DNA from: Betaproteobacteria bacterium Ga0077526
Lineage (GTDB): Bacteria; Pseudomonadota; Gammaproteobacteria; Burkholderiales; Ga0077523
DNA length: 64,000 nt
NCBI GenBank assembly: GCA_001464765.1
Contig: LNDV01000015.1
Span: 123,599-187,598, forward strand
Direction: 5' to 3'
Under the pieces are notes generated by a model, which worked only from the letters and a program-made list of their open reading frames with translations, was not told the origin of the DNA and searched no databases. The first letter of the stretch is position 1. Each line of letters begins with the position of its first letter. The position numbers and the translations under genes are program-made. Of the stretch, positions 1 through 8,703 are shown piece by piece.

Positions 1-2
1 TC

Positions 3-548
3 GCGGCGCAGGACGACGACGCGCTGCAACTGGCGGCCTATCTGCTCGACGCGGACGGCAACCAGGCTTACTCGGCGAACGACCTGCAGCTCATGCGCAA
101 CGTGCTGAACGGTGGCGACACCGGGTTCGTCGCGTACCGCAACGTCGACCCCGGCCTCGTCGGCGATCTGACCGGCAACGGTCGGATGACGTCGCTGGAC
201 GCCAACCGCTTCCTGCAGTTCCTGAGCGGGCAGGCGCGCAGCGAGATTCCGTCGTCGCCCACGATGCCCCCGGTCACACCCGTCGTCACCAAGGTGGCGG
301 CCGTGGTCGGCGCCGCGAAGGCCGCAGCGCCGCTGGCAGCGCCTGCGAGCAGCACCGTGGCCTGGGATGACACCTGGAAGCCCGCCGCCACGACCATCGT
401 GACGCCACCGGCGCCCACTGTGGCCGCGGCCTCGGGCGCGGAGTGGACCAGCGCGCCCTGGGCGAAGGACCTCACCCAGCGGGTGAGCCAGATCCCCGTG
501 AGCGGTGGGCTCAAGACGCTGCTCAAGGCTCTGGTGACGAAGCTGTAG
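3..548 (+). CDS. C-terminal part of a secreted protein with dockerin-like repeats
   Basis: The reading frame is open from the window edge, so the N-terminus lies outside. Two calcium-loop repeats of the dockerin type are visible: DADGNQAYSANDLQLM (about 51-95) and GDLTGNGRMTSLDANRF (about 170-220), with the D-x-D/N-G spacing and the trailing S-x-D helix. An Ala/Pro/Thr-rich linker and a short helical tail follow. Paired dockerin-like loops at the end of large extracellular proteins usually bind calcium and stabilise or anchor the protein; a real cellulosome is not implied. The gene ends 4 bp before the next start. The parent protein cannot be named from this fragment. Confidence 0.7.
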   Translation, partial: AAQDDDALQLAAYLLDADGNQAYSANDLQLMRNVLNGGDTGFVAYRNVDPGLVGDLTGNGRMTSLDANRFLQFLSGQARSEIPSSPTMPPVTPVVTKVAAVVGAAKAAAPLAAPASSTVAWDDTWKPAATTIVTPPAPTVAAASGAEWTSAPWAKDLTQRVSQIPVSGGLKTLLKALVTKL

Positions 549-552
549 CGCC

Positions 553-1503
553 ATGGCGGCTGCGCCGGGCGTGACGATCGGCGAGGGCAGACGGCGAACC
601 ACCGTCGTGTGCGTGGGGCACTGCGCGCTCGACCGGGTGTTCGGCGTCGAAGCCTGGCCGACCGGCAGCGCGAAGATCGTGGCGTCCCGCTTCGAAGAGG
701 CCGGCGGCGGCATGGCGGCCAACGCCGCCGTCGCTGCCGCCAGACTGGGGGCCGACGTTCGCTTCTGGGGGCCCTCGGGCAACGACGCCACCGCGCTGCT
801 CATCGAATCGCAATTGCGGGCAGAAGGGGTCGATACGTCCGCACTGCGACGGTTCGACGGCATGACCACATCGACTTCGGCCGTGCTCGTCGACGCCGCC
901 GGCGAACGCCTGGTGGTGGGCTACCGCGGCACGGCGCTGCAGGCCCCGGCGGACTGGTTGCCCACCGCAGTACTCCGCGAAGCGGGCGCACTCCTCGCCG
1001 ACGTGCGGTGGGTGGCAGGCGCCAAGGCCGCACTCCGCGCGGCACGAGAGGCGGGTGTGCCCGCCATTCTCGACGGCGAGGTAGCCCCGAAGGAATCCCT
1101 CGAAGCACTCGCCGGCGAAGCCGACCACGTGGTGTTTTCCGAACGAGGGCTGGAGGTGCTTGCCGGCGCCGACCACGAGCGCGGCTTGCGCGACACCCTT
1201 ACGCGCGGTGCATCTGTCGCCGCCGTAACCCTGGGAGAGCGCGGGGTGGAGTGGATCGAGGCCGCTGCGCCCGACGTCGTGCATCGCCTCCCGGGGTTCT
1301 CTGTTGCCGTCGTCGACACCCTGGCGGCCGGAGACGTGTTCCATGGCGCCTATGCCGTGGCCATTGCCGAAGGCCAGCCCGTGGCCGACGCCATGCGCTT
1401 TGCGAGCGCGGCCGCGGCGATCAAGTGCACGGTGCCCGGTGGCCGCAATGGCGCGCCGGGGAGGGGGGCGGTGGAGGGGTTTTTAAGTGAGCGGGGCGGG
1501 TGA
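553..1503 (+). CDS. PfkB-family carbohydrate kinase
   Basis: The 316-residue length is normal for ribokinase/PfkB sugar kinases, cytosolic enzymes that phosphorylate a sugar hydroxyl with ATP. The N-terminal glycine-rich substrate region (EEAGGGMAANAAVAAARLG) and the C-terminal ATP/anion-hole signature VVDTLAAGDVFHGAYA are both visible. The catalytic Asp of the GD pair is kept, although the usual G-A-G-D reads A-A-G-D. The sugar specificity cannot be read; the D-T-L-A-A-G-D variant recalls sulfofructose or other ketose kinases, which is only a hint. It starts 4 bp after the upstream stop and lacks a clear Shine-Dalgarno, so translational coupling is possible. Confidence 0.85.
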   Translation: MAAAPGVTIGEGRRRTTVVCVGHCALDRVFGVEAWPTGSAKIVASRFEEAGGGMAANAAVAAARLGADVRFWGPSGNDATALLIESQLRAEGVDTSALRRFDGMTTSTSAVLVDAAGERLVVGYRGTALQAPADWLPTAVLREAGALLADVRWVAGAKAALRAAREAGVPAILDGEVAPKESLEALAGEADHVVFSERGLEVLAGADHERGLRDTLTRGASVAAVTLGERGVEWIEAAAPDVVHRLPGFSVAVVDTLAAGDVFHGAYAVAIAEGQPVADAMRFASAAAAIKCTVPGGRNGAPGRGAVEGFLSERGG

Positions 1504-1612
1504 GGGGCAACCTGCGCTGTGAACTGCCAAATCGGACAGGGGAGCGGCGCTTCCGTCTTGCGGCGGAAGGTGCGAGGAAGCGCAGTTTCGTAGCCATCAC
1601 GTGAAGTGGTAA

Positions 1613-2542
1613 AACTGCTGCCCGTTGCCGTACTTCCACCTGGTGTTCACGCCGCCCGAGAGCCTGCGCGCCCTGTCGATGGGTAACCCGCGCCCCATGC
1701 AGGCGATGCTGTTCCGATGCGTGGCCGCGACGCTCAAGGACTTCGCCGCCGACCCCCGATGGCTCGGCCGAGAGATCGCCGCCACCTTGATGCTCCACAC
1801 CTGGACGCAGCGTCTGGACTACCACCCCCACATCCACGTGCTGATCGCCGGCGGGGCGCTGGGCGCTGGAGGGCAGTGGATCGACGCCCGCAAGGGCTTC
1901 CTCTTCCCCGTTCACGCCCTGTCGAAGGTGTTCCGCGGCAAGTACGTCGAGGCGCTGGAGCAGGCGATGGCGAGCGGCACCCTGCGCTTTAGTGGCAGCA
2001 CCGCGCCGCTGCGCGAGACCACTGCCCGCAGCCGATTCCTCGGCACGCTGCGCCGGACCGACTGGGTGGTCTACGCCAAGCCCAGTGCGCGCGGGCCCCA
2101 GCAGGTTCTCGACTACCTCGCCCGCTATACCCACAAGGCGGCACTGTCGAACGAGCGCATCCTCGGCGCCGACGGCGCACAGGTCCACTTCGCCTGGCGC
2201 GACCGCGCCCACGGCAACAAGCGGCGCACTCTGCGCCTACCGGTCCAGGAGTTCCTGGGGCGCTTCGTCCGTCACGTCCTGCCTCGTGGCTTCACCCGGA
2301 TCCGCCACGCCGGCATTCTCGCCGCACGCCACAAGAGTGCAAAACTCGCCACCGCTCGTCGCGCGCTCGAGGCCCCGCCGCCAGAATCCTCACCGACTGC
2401 GGAGACGGTCGAACAGTACTGCCTGCGTGTTCTGGGTATCGACATCCACCAGTGCAAAGCCTGCCGTTGCGGTCGGCTGCGCCCTGCGGGTTCGATCGCC
2501 CCGGAGCGCCGAACTCGAGACCCGCCTGACGGTGTGCGCTGA
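1613..2542 (+). pseudogene. 5'-truncated IS91-family (HUH, Y2) transposase
   Basis: The frame begins after a TAA at 1610-1612 with the residues NCCPLPYFHLVFT, which lie roughly 100 residues into complete IS91 transposases; the N-terminal zinc-binding region is absent. The HUH metal motif is present as YHPHIHVLIAGG, and the two-tyrosine region as DYLARYTHKAALSN. A cysteine-containing tail (CKACRCG) is retained. In the family this protein nicks single-stranded DNA for rolling-circle transposition and lacks terminal inverted repeats. The loss of the N-terminus makes it very likely inactive. It sits directly upstream of a lower-GC defence cassette, which suggests that cassette arrived with or next to mobile DNA. 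Confidence 0.85.
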
Positions 2543-2880
2543 GCCAACTCCGACGCTGCCCCGCGCTCCATCACCTGCACTGGTGAGAGCCCGCCATTGC
2601 CGGCCGAGGTCAATTGACCCTCCGAGAGCGCTCTGCCATAGTTCCCGGCATCCCACGCGACCCGGATCGCGCCCATGTTCGCCACCACCCGGCCTGTCTC
2701 GACTTCGAGATTCCCCACGTTGGACCTTCCGCCCCAGCTCCGTGCGCATCGCTTCCCCATAGCGCCGCGCCGGAAATCCAGCGGTTCGGTCCAACCGCAT
2801 GTGTGCGACGCGCGTTTGCTCGTCGCATAAGTGCCGCTTCGTTAGACTTCACAATCTACGCACTCACACAGATCTGCGCC
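2543..2880. other. Intergenic stretch between transposase remnant and defence cassette
   Basis: These 338 bases hold no convincing gene. The + frame is open into the downstream ATPase, but the extra residues are Arg/Pro/Ala-rich and unlike any ATPase N-terminus. The last 60 bases become AT-richer just before the ATG at 2881, so the cassette promoter probably lies there; no clean -35/-10 pair was identified. Confidence 0.5.
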
Positions 2881-4164
2881 ATGTTCAAAGTTAGCTCAAT
2901 CGAGGTCACCGGATTTTGGCAGACCGAAACGGCCGTCGCCACCTTTCGCGATGATGTCAATATCATCATTGGAAAGAACGGTACCGGCAAGACAACCTTC
3001 ATGAACATCGTCCATGCCGTGCTTGCGGTAGATGGCGAAGCGCTGTTTGACAACCCGTTCAAGAGCGTCACTCTTACGCTGAGCGATGGAAAAAGGACGC
3101 GCACAGTGCGGGCTGCGCGTGTCGAACCCAAATCATCCCCCTTTCCCGTAATCGAGTACCACATTTCGAACCGACGCTTTGCTGCGCCACTTGTCGGCTC
3201 CGACGATGGTCGATCAATGCCAATGGTCGTTCGCAGACGCGCGTCCCAGGACCTGCAACGCATTAAGCAGGAACTTAATTCCCTGGTCTCCGTTGCTTCA
3301 CTCTCCGTATATCGAATAGGTGGTGATACTGATCCCGAAGTGCGTGAGCGGATGGGGAGGCAACTAGCCTCCACGGTGGATCTTCGCCTGTTGAGCTTGA
3401 TGCACCGCTTAACTCAGTATCAGCTTGAGCTCTCTAGTGCGGCACGTGATGTCTCGGTTCAGCTTCAACGAGATGTTCTTACCTCTCTGTTGTATGCAGA
3501 GCCAAAGGATCACCATCGGGGCTATCGCCTCGACTTTGATGAAAACACTGAACGGCAGAATCTCGTGACAGCCTACAAGCAACTCGGAGTTGCAGGGTCG
3601 GAGGTCACCAAGCGAATTCAAGATCACATATCAGCAGTGGGCGCCACTATCCGCAGCTTACAGCTCGCAACCGAAAAGAAGCCTACCAAGGACACAGTCT
3701 CGCATGAATCAAGAATTGACTTTGCGGCCCTAGAAGCCTTCAAGCTGACGCGAGCAGTTGTCGAAAAGTCGCTGAGTGCAGAAGCAAAGACAGAGGCCAT
3801 CTTTAGTCAAGTGACCCTGTTCCTGCAAACGCTGAAGTCCTTCATCACAGACAAAGATTTTTCGTTCAGCAGCGGCGAACTCGTGGTGGCCACCGAAGGG
3901 CCTCTTCCCTTGGCGAAGCTTTCATCGGGCGAGAAGCAACTGTTAATACTCTTCATTGAAGCTCTCTTGCAACGGCAGCGGCCATACATCTTTCTCGCCG
4001 ATGAACCCGAGCTCTCGTTGCACATTGCGTGGCAACGCAACATCATCACGGCGATACGTTCACTAAATCCGAGTGCTCAGATTGTGGTTGCGACTCACTC
4101 ACCAGAGATCGCCGGCAAGTTCAAGCATTGCCTATTGGACATGGAGGAAATTCTCCATGCCTGA
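2881..4164 (+). CDS. ariA: PARIS-type AAA (ABC-like/OLD-like) ATPase, AriA-like
   Basis: The 427-residue product has the layout of overcoming-lysogenization-defect/AAA15 ATPases: Walker A GKNGTGKTT (Lys37), an insert of about 250 residues, the ABC-like signature LSSGEKQ (about 347), Walker B IFLADEPE (about 370) and the switch histidine in VATHSPEI (about 403). In PARIS, AriA forms an ATPase scaffold that senses phage anti-restriction proteins and releases the nuclease AriB. The ATG at 2881 is chosen because the sequence from MFKVSSIEV on matches the family start and the upstream open frame does not. It overlaps the next gene by 8 bp. Base composition is visibly AT-richer than the flanks, consistent with transfer. 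Assignment to PARIS rests on the pairing with DUF4435. Confidence 0.75.
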   Translation: MFKVSSIEVTGFWQTETAVATFRDDVNIIIGKNGTGKTTFMNIVHAVLAVDGEALFDNPFKSVTLTLSDGKRTRTVRAARVEPKSSPFPVIEYHISNRRFAAPLVGSDDGRSMPMVVRRRASQDLQRIKQELNSLVSVASLSVYRIGGDTDPEVRERMGRQLASTVDLRLLSLMHRLTQYQLELSSAARDVSVQLQRDVLTSLLYAEPKDHHRGYRLDFDENTERQNLVTAYKQLGVAGSEVTKRIQDHISAVGATIRSLQLATEKKPTKDTVSHESRIDFAALEAFKLTRAVVEKSLSAEAKTEAIFSQVTLFLQTLKSFITDKDFSFSSGELVVATEGPLPLAKLSSGEKQLLILFIEALLQRQRPYIFLADEPELSLHIAWQRNIITAIRSLNPSAQIVVATHSPEIAGKFKHCLLDMEEILHA

Positions 4165-4996
4165 TTTGTCTTACTCCGATGACGCGCTCAATGTGCGCAG
4201 CGCGTTCTTTGGTGCGAAGGCGATCGTCTATGTTGAAGGTGACGACGACGTCCTCTTCTGGCAAGAAGTATTCTCAAGAGTTACGAACGAACCGTTCGAG
4301 GTCGAGTCACTCGGCGGTGCCCCTGCACTCGATGAACATATCGCAAAGATTGCCTCCGGTCAGCTCCAGGGGATCGCCGCGCGCGACGCGGACTTCCTAC
4401 CCATCCTCGGCAAGCGCTACCAAAGTCCCAGAGTCGTATACACGGTGGGCTATTCGATTGAGAATAGCCTCTACACTTCAACCGCGCTGACAAATCTTGT
4501 GCGCTTGTGGTGCAAATCACCCAAAGTGCCGGCCGCCGAATGCGCTGAATGGCTAACGCAATTTGCTTTGACACTGGGACCTCTAGTGCATCTGGACGCA
4601 GCAAATGCGATTTCAGGTGCTGGTGTCGCGACCGTTGGGGAAAACTGTAGTCGCTACATGACAAGTGCGAATTCCGCTGCGGCCTGTCCCGCTAAGGTGG
4701 CAGTGGCAGCGAAAGCTATCACACCGAAGATCCCGTCCAGCGCAATAGCGAAAGCGAGCGCAAGTATTGGCGCGAAACCCGAAGACATTTTGGCGCATCT
4801 CCGAGGACATTTTCTGGCCTCTGCTGTCCATCGATACATAGTGAAGAATGCCAAGGCTTTCGGCAAGAAGGTCAGCATTTCCGCTGAGTCTCTGTATGCC
4901 GCCGCAATCGTCGAGTTTGCAAAGAGCCTACAGTCAGAGCATCCGCACAGGAGCCACTACTTGGACTCGGCACGATCGGCATGGCAGGCTGTATAG
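4157..4996 (+). CDS. ariB: DUF4435 TOPRIM-like effector, AriB-like
   Basis: This 279-residue protein shows the DUF4435 pattern: VYVEGDDDVLFWQEVF with a key glutamate at residue 27, an acidic pair in AARDADFLPIL, and YSIENSLY. The family is a TOPRIM-related, metal-dependent nuclease. In characterised PARIS systems AriB is released by AriA on phage attack and acts on host tRNA, stopping phage growth. The start ATG is embedded in the end of the ATPase gene (ATGCCTGA), so the two are translationally coupled. The C-terminal half is Ala/Lys-rich and has no clear motif. Whether it recognises the same trigger or target as known AriB cannot be read from the sequence. Confidence 0.72.
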   Translation: MPDLSYSDDALNVRSAFFGAKAIVYVEGDDDVLFWQEVFSRVTNEPFEVESLGGAPALDEHIAKIASGQLQGIAARDADFLPILGKRYQSPRVVYTVGYSIENSLYTSTALTNLVRLWCKSPKVPAAECAEWLTQFALTLGPLVHLDAANAISGAGVATVGENCSRYMTSANSAAACPAKVAVAAKAITPKIPSSAIAKASASIGAKPEDILAHLRGHFLASAVHRYIVKNAKAFGKKVSISAESLYAAAIVEFAKSLQSEHPHRSHYLDSARSAWQAV

Positions 4997-5576
4997 CGGT
5001 GAGGTCTTGCCCCTCGCTCAACCGGACCCGCTGCGGCAGCCAGCGTAAGGGCGGGCTGAGGCGCACGGTTCATCGTCTCAGGCGGGACTTGCGTTCCCCA
5101 TCTACACGGTCTGCTTTGCTCAAACTGTGGAGCTGTAAAAGAGCCCCGTCCCACCCCTTGATCGGGTGGGCGCACCCTCGGCATCATCGTCGCAACAGTG
5201 TTGCTACGGAATTGTCGCCGATGCCGAACTTCCGTCCCGTTGAAAAGAGCCTCAGGCTGCTCGCCAGCGACTTCGAAGCGTAACTGCTGTCCGGCGCCTT
5301 CGAACACGCCGTGAGCGTGGTGGTCGTCGAAGAACTCGACCTTACGCTGTTCGTTGAGATGACCTGACTACTGTTTTCAGCGCCAGGGGCTAGCTGCGAC
5401 TGGCGGTAGTCGCTCTCCCCATCACTGGCTTCACCCTGACCAAAGTGTCTCTTGTCCACATGCGAGACGGTTGAGGTACGTCAATTCTGGCACGCCAGTG
5501 CCATTCCACAATGTGGCGCTTACGAGGCCTGACCCAATCGCGGGCAGGCATCGCAACTGTGGGATTGGGAGGGGGC
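4997..5576. other. Gene-poor stretch after the defence cassette
   Basis: No supportable gene was found in these 580 bases. They contain a perfect hairpin (5150-5170) preceded by an element starting GAGCTGTAAAAGAGCCCCG. That element is partly repeated at 6228-6265 (GAAGCTGTAAGGGAAACCCC, both then reaching CTTGATC-GG). The stretch probably includes remnants of the insertion that delivered the cassette. Confidence 0.4.
5150..5170. terminator. Perfect 7-bp hairpin downstream of the PARIS-like pair
   Basis: CCCACCC (5150-5156), loop CTTGATC, GGGTGGG (5164-5170). It lies about 150 bp after the ariB-like stop and has no T-tract, so termination is only one possibility; it could equally be part of a mobile-element end. 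Confidence 0.35.
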
Positions 5577-6134
5577 ATGCCGTTCTTGTTGAAACTGGCC
5601 GCGACGGCCGCGCTGACGCTCGCCGCAATGGCTGCGCAAGCGAAGCTGATTCACTACGACGATGGCACGGTCCAGGACACCTCGACCGGCCTTTTCTGGC
5701 TCCACGACTGGGGCGGGGCGCGCAGTTGGCAGGACAGCTTGGATTGGGCTGCGAATCTGGACTTTGCCGGTAGCCAGGATTGGCGGCTGCCCAGACTCGA
5801 CGAGTACCTGGCGCTCCTTCGCGCGCCCGAGATCGGGGATTTCCCCCAGGGAGCGTACTACGGGCTGGCGAGCCAGTTCGACGGCATCGACCTGGTTCAC
5901 TACTGGACCAGCACGGAGAGCCCGTTCTGCCAGGTGGTCGACGTCACGGACTGCGCCGTTTCGCTGCGGCTGCCCGCGAGCCCGTACTACATGCCCAAGT
6001 ACCTCGAGTTCTCGGCCACGGCCGTGCGGGCGCCTGAGCCGCCAGTCCTGGCACTCGCTGGCAGCGCGCTGGCCGGGCTGTGGCTCGCTACTCGGGTGGG
6101 CCGGTCCGTCGATTCCCACAGACGCGATCGTTGA
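5577..6134 (+). CDS. Secreted DUF1566 (Lcl_C) protein with PEP-CTERM-like tail
   Basis: The start ATG at 5577 follows a GGGAGGGGG ribosome site and begins a clear signal peptide ending about AAMAAQA. The mature part carries the DUF1566/Lcl C-terminal pattern: DDGTVQDTSTGLFWLHD, WQDSLDWAANLDFAG, DWRLPRLDEYLALL and a YWTSTES block. The tail, APEPPVLALAGSALAGLWLA followed by Arg residues, has the PEP motif, hydrophobic helix and basic end of exosortase substrates, although the helix is slightly irregular. The protein should be exported and processed by exosortase/EpsH in the inner membrane. Its biochemical role is unknown. Confidence 0.8.
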   Translation: MPFLLKLAATAALTLAAMAAQAKLIHYDDGTVQDTSTGLFWLHDWGGARSWQDSLDWAANLDFAGSQDWRLPRLDEYLALLRAPEIGDFPQGAYYGLASQFDGIDLVHYWTSTESPFCQVVDVTDCAVSLRLPASPYYMPKYLEFSATAVRAPEPPVLALAGSALAGLWLATRVGRSVDSHRRDR

Positions 6135-6275
6135 CTGAGGCCTGGAGCCACCAGGCATCCTCAAACGCGTGACCCGCACCAGCGATCCCCAGCGCTTCCC
6201 TCCGCAGACTGTTCGGCCCGAACGTTGAAGCTGTAAGGGAAACCCCTTCCGCCGCTTGATCAGGGATCGGCGGGA

Positions 6276-6303
6276 TTGACCGAAAGCGGGGCCGACGTAT
6301 GAT
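6276..6303 (+). promoter_or_regulatory. Sigma70-type promoter of the DUF4259 gene
   Basis: TTGACC (6276-6281), 16-bp spacer, TATGAT (6298-6303), about 80 bp upstream of the ATG at 6384. The same boxes with the same spacing and a similar spacer occur at 14798-14825 upstream of the VOC gene. Confidence 0.6.
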
Positions 6304-6383
6304 CGGTTCCGACTGGTCGCCGGCATGGCGCTTTCTACAGCGCCGTCTGGCCCCGCATCCCCAACTCAACTCTCGGAGCGCCT

Positions 6384-6794
6384 ATGGGAGCATGGTCACA
6401 CGAGCCCTTCGGCAACGACACCGCAAACGACTGGGCCTATCGACTGGAAGACGTACAAGACTTGTCACTGATCGAGGCCGCATTCGACGCGGTGAACAAC
6501 AACGAGGGTGAGTACCTGGATGCCTCAGTCGCTGAAGAGGCGGTGGCCGCGGCCGAAACCCTCGCGCACCTGCTGGGTCGCGGCGCGCAGATGGACTCAT
6601 GCACCGAGAAGGTCCAACGCTGGGCAAAGTCAGTCTCTGCTCGCCCGAATCCGGCATTGAAGAACAAGGCACGACAAGCATTGCAACGCGTGCTGGCTGA
6701 TGGTTCCGAGCTTCGCGAGTTGTGGGAGGAGACAGAGGAATACCCCGAGTGGCAAGAGTCGATCACGACTTTGCAGGTCGCCATCGGGGCGTAG
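6384..6794 (+). CDS. DUF4259 domain protein
   Basis: The 136-residue protein starts MGAWSHEPFGNDTANDWAYR, the hallmark opening of DUF4259 (MGAWG-x-G-PFENDDALDW). A helical, acidic body follows, with VEEA-like repeats and a C-terminal ELRELWEE segment. There is no signal peptide, so it is probably cytosolic. The family has no established activity and often appears as scattered single genes in accessory DNA, as here. A good promoter lies upstream and no partner gene is adjacent. Confidence 0.85.
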   Translation: MGAWSHEPFGNDTANDWAYRLEDVQDLSLIEAAFDAVNNNEGEYLDASVAEEAVAAAETLAHLLGRGAQMDSCTEKVQRWAKSVSARPNPALKNKARQALQRVLADGSELRELWEETEEYPEWQESITTLQVAIGA

Positions 6795-6852
6795 TCCCCA
6801 ACCTGAAGCGTTGGGCGTGGTCATGATCGAACAAGACAAGAGGAATAGAGAA

Positions 6853-7317
6853 ATGCGGAGAGCACACCGTCGATTGCTTTGCCTGTTTGCGGGTCTTGCG
6901 GTCGGTATCACCGGCGGCGCCGTAGCGGCGGAGTCAATCGAGTACCTGAATTCCGGAAAGGTTCTGCCAAAGAATCTGCCGTTCTCCGAGGCCGTGCGTG
7001 TCGGCAATACCTTGTACCTTTCGGGCCAGATCGGCATCGTGCCGGGCACCATGAAGCTGGTACCCGGTGGCATGGTCGAAGAGGCCAAGCAGACGATGGA
7101 GAACATCAAGGCGTCGCTGGAGGCCAATGGCTACTCCCTGAACGACCTGGTGAAGTGCACTGTGATGCTGGCAGATATCGCCGAGTGGGGAGCGTTCAAT
7201 CAGGTGTACAAGACGTACTTCACGAGTCGCTATCCGGCTCGCAGTGCGCTGGGCGCAAACGGGCTGGCCCTGGGAGCGCGGGTGGAGGTCGAGTGCATAG
7301 GTGCGGTGGACAGGTGA
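6853..7317 (+). CDS. RidA/YjgF-family protein with signal peptide
   Basis: The C-terminal 125 residues match RidA enamine/imine deaminases: FSEAVRVGNTLYLSGQIG, the central ENIKASLEANG helix, and a C-terminal VEVECIGAVDR that contains the usual E-x-E-C-I-A-like strand. The segment ASLEANGYSLNDLVKCTVML is typical. The canonical substrate-binding Arg may be supplied by YPARSAL. A strong signal peptide (RRLLCLFAGLAVGITGGAVA) precedes the domain, so it should act in the periplasm rather than on the usual cytosolic 2-aminoacrylate. The start at 6853 follows an AAGAGG ribosome site; an in-frame ATG at 6823 is the alternative. Confidence 0.85.
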   Translation: MRRAHRRLLCLFAGLAVGITGGAVAAESIEYLNSGKVLPKNLPFSEAVRVGNTLYLSGQIGIVPGTMKLVPGGMVEEAKQTMENIKASLEANGYSLNDLVKCTVMLADIAEWGAFNQVYKTYFTSRYPARSALGANGLALGARVEVECIGAVDR

Positions 7318-7539
7318 GCGGGCGTTCGGGTGCTTTGTCGCAGCGGCCAACGCCAGGTCAAATGCCGGAATGGCTTTTGGTTTGCGGATTCCGTCGTCGC
7401 AACGCCTGGGCAGGTTTGCGCTGGGTAATTGCACGTCGTCACGAAAGGACTATGGCGCATGCGCCCGCCATCCCTATAGTGGTGTATTGAGCATTGCAGC
7501 CCTGAGCGCGCCTGGGATGCGGCGTTGGTGGAGCGTGCG

Positions 7540-8175
7540 TCAATTCAACCAGGCGCCCTGGGTCCTGCCGTGCTGCGTGCGTCTGTCGTAGTCCAGATCT
7601 CGCGCCTGATAGTCCGCGAGAATTCTCCTGAAATGCGCGTGCACCAAAGGCTCGGCGGTCGCGCAGTCTGGTGCAACCACACCCTGAGCGGCAGCACGCA
7701 ATTCCCGCTCGGCGCCACGGCCGTGATCCAGGTGTCCATTCTCGTGTGCCCGCAGTGCTGCGATGTAGCGTTCCCAGCGCGCCAGCGCCTCGGCCGAGGC
7801 GTTGGCCGGCGGGCGCCAGCGTGGCAGCGTCATTGCCAGGTCGAGCTTCGTCGTCATCGCCGTAATGCCGCAGCGCCCTCCGGTGGGCTGCGTCCGAAAG
7901 CGATATTCAAGATTCCATGTTGCGTGACCGTGGTGGGTCTTTCGAGCGGCAAGCTCCCGTAGCAACGAGGGAATGTCCGGGGCTTCGACATCGTAGGTTG
8001 TCACCCGTACGCTCGCCCCGACGGCCATCAGATTGGCACTGCCTCCGGTGGCGCCTGCGCAAGGCTGGTCACTGTAGGCAATCTTTCCGTTGACCCCAAC
8101 GCACTTATGGACCGCTTGCGCGCACTGGCTGAGTGCGATTAGACACATCATGAATAGGGTTCGGGCAACGCGCAT
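7540..8175 (-). CDS. DUF4124-DUF922 putative periplasmic zinc protease
   Basis: A signal peptide ends near ALSQCAQA. A short DUF4124 segment follows (VHKCVGVNGKIAYSDQPC). The main domain is DUF922, a predicted Zn-dependent protease, with the HExxH-like active site AHENGHLDHG and the downstream LDYDRRTQHGRTQG motif that usually supplies a further ligand. The full length is 211 residues. It is transcribed on its own, divergent from the repeat cluster at 8.3 kb. The substrate is unknown, and the active-site assignment is by family pattern only. Confidence 0.82.
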   Translation of the reverse strand: MRVARTLFMMCLIALSQCAQAVHKCVGVNGKIAYSDQPCAGATGGSANLMAVGASVRVTTYDVEAPDIPSLLRELAARKTHHGHATWNLEYRFRTQPTGGRCGITAMTTKLDLAMTLPRWRPPANASAEALARWERYIAALRAHENGHLDHGRGAERELRAAAQGVVAPDCATAEPLVHAHFRRILADYQARDLDYDRRTQHGRTQGAWLN

Positions 8176-8312
8176 GGCGTGATTCTCGTGGACGACCTGC
8201 TTTCAACGACGGATTCGGGTCTGTCCTTGAGTCCGCGAGGAGCAGATGCCGGCGCTGCTGTTCCACTCGATCACCTGCCGCATCGCGCTGGGCGCGCCCG
8301 CATTCGGGAGGT

Positions 8313-8505
8313 GATCCCGGGCGAAGCCCGGGCTACGGGTCGCGCAGGAGACCTCGCCGCGACGCCGCTTTGTAGCCCGGCCTCCGGCCGGGGGCGGCGT
8401 TCGCGATACGGCGAAAGGTGATCCCGGGCGAAGCCCGGGCTACGGGTGGTGCGGGAGACCTCGCGGCGGCGCCGCTTTGTAGCCCGGCCTCCGGCCGGGG
8501 GCGGA
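8313..8505. repeat. REP-like two-hairpin repeats, cluster 1
   Basis: Two kinds of palindrome alternate as B-A-B-A. B is CCCGGGC-GAA-GCCCGGG (8316-8332 and 8423-8439); A is CCCGGCC-TCC-GGCCGGG (8376-8392 and 8483-8499). Outer TAGCCC/GGGCTA bases make each A-B pair itself an inverted repeat, and the segment between contains TTCGCGATACGGCGAAAG. This is BIME-like architecture. Confidence 0.85.
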
Positions 8506-8703
8506 GCTCGCCTTGCGACGGTGCCACTTGTGGCAGCGTCGCCGTCAGGGCCATGGCTGCGGGTGACCGGCTGCGCTGTTCAGGTTTCTCGCTCGTTCAT
8601 GTTTCGTGAACGTACGGAAGACTTGAACAAGCCTGGGGCGGTCGATGAGATGGAGGACTCCCCCCACTTATGCGTGGAGTTTCAAGGCTCGCCTGGACCC
8701 GGC

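Noticed and set aside
2614..2880. Upstream extension of the PARIS-like ATPase by 89 residues
   Set aside because: The extension is Arg/Pro-rich and precedes the family-typical MFKVSSIEV start; an ATG is available at 2881.
8313..8505. Possible CRISPR array
   Set aside because: The repeats are two alternating palindromes without unique spacers of constant length and without cas genes.
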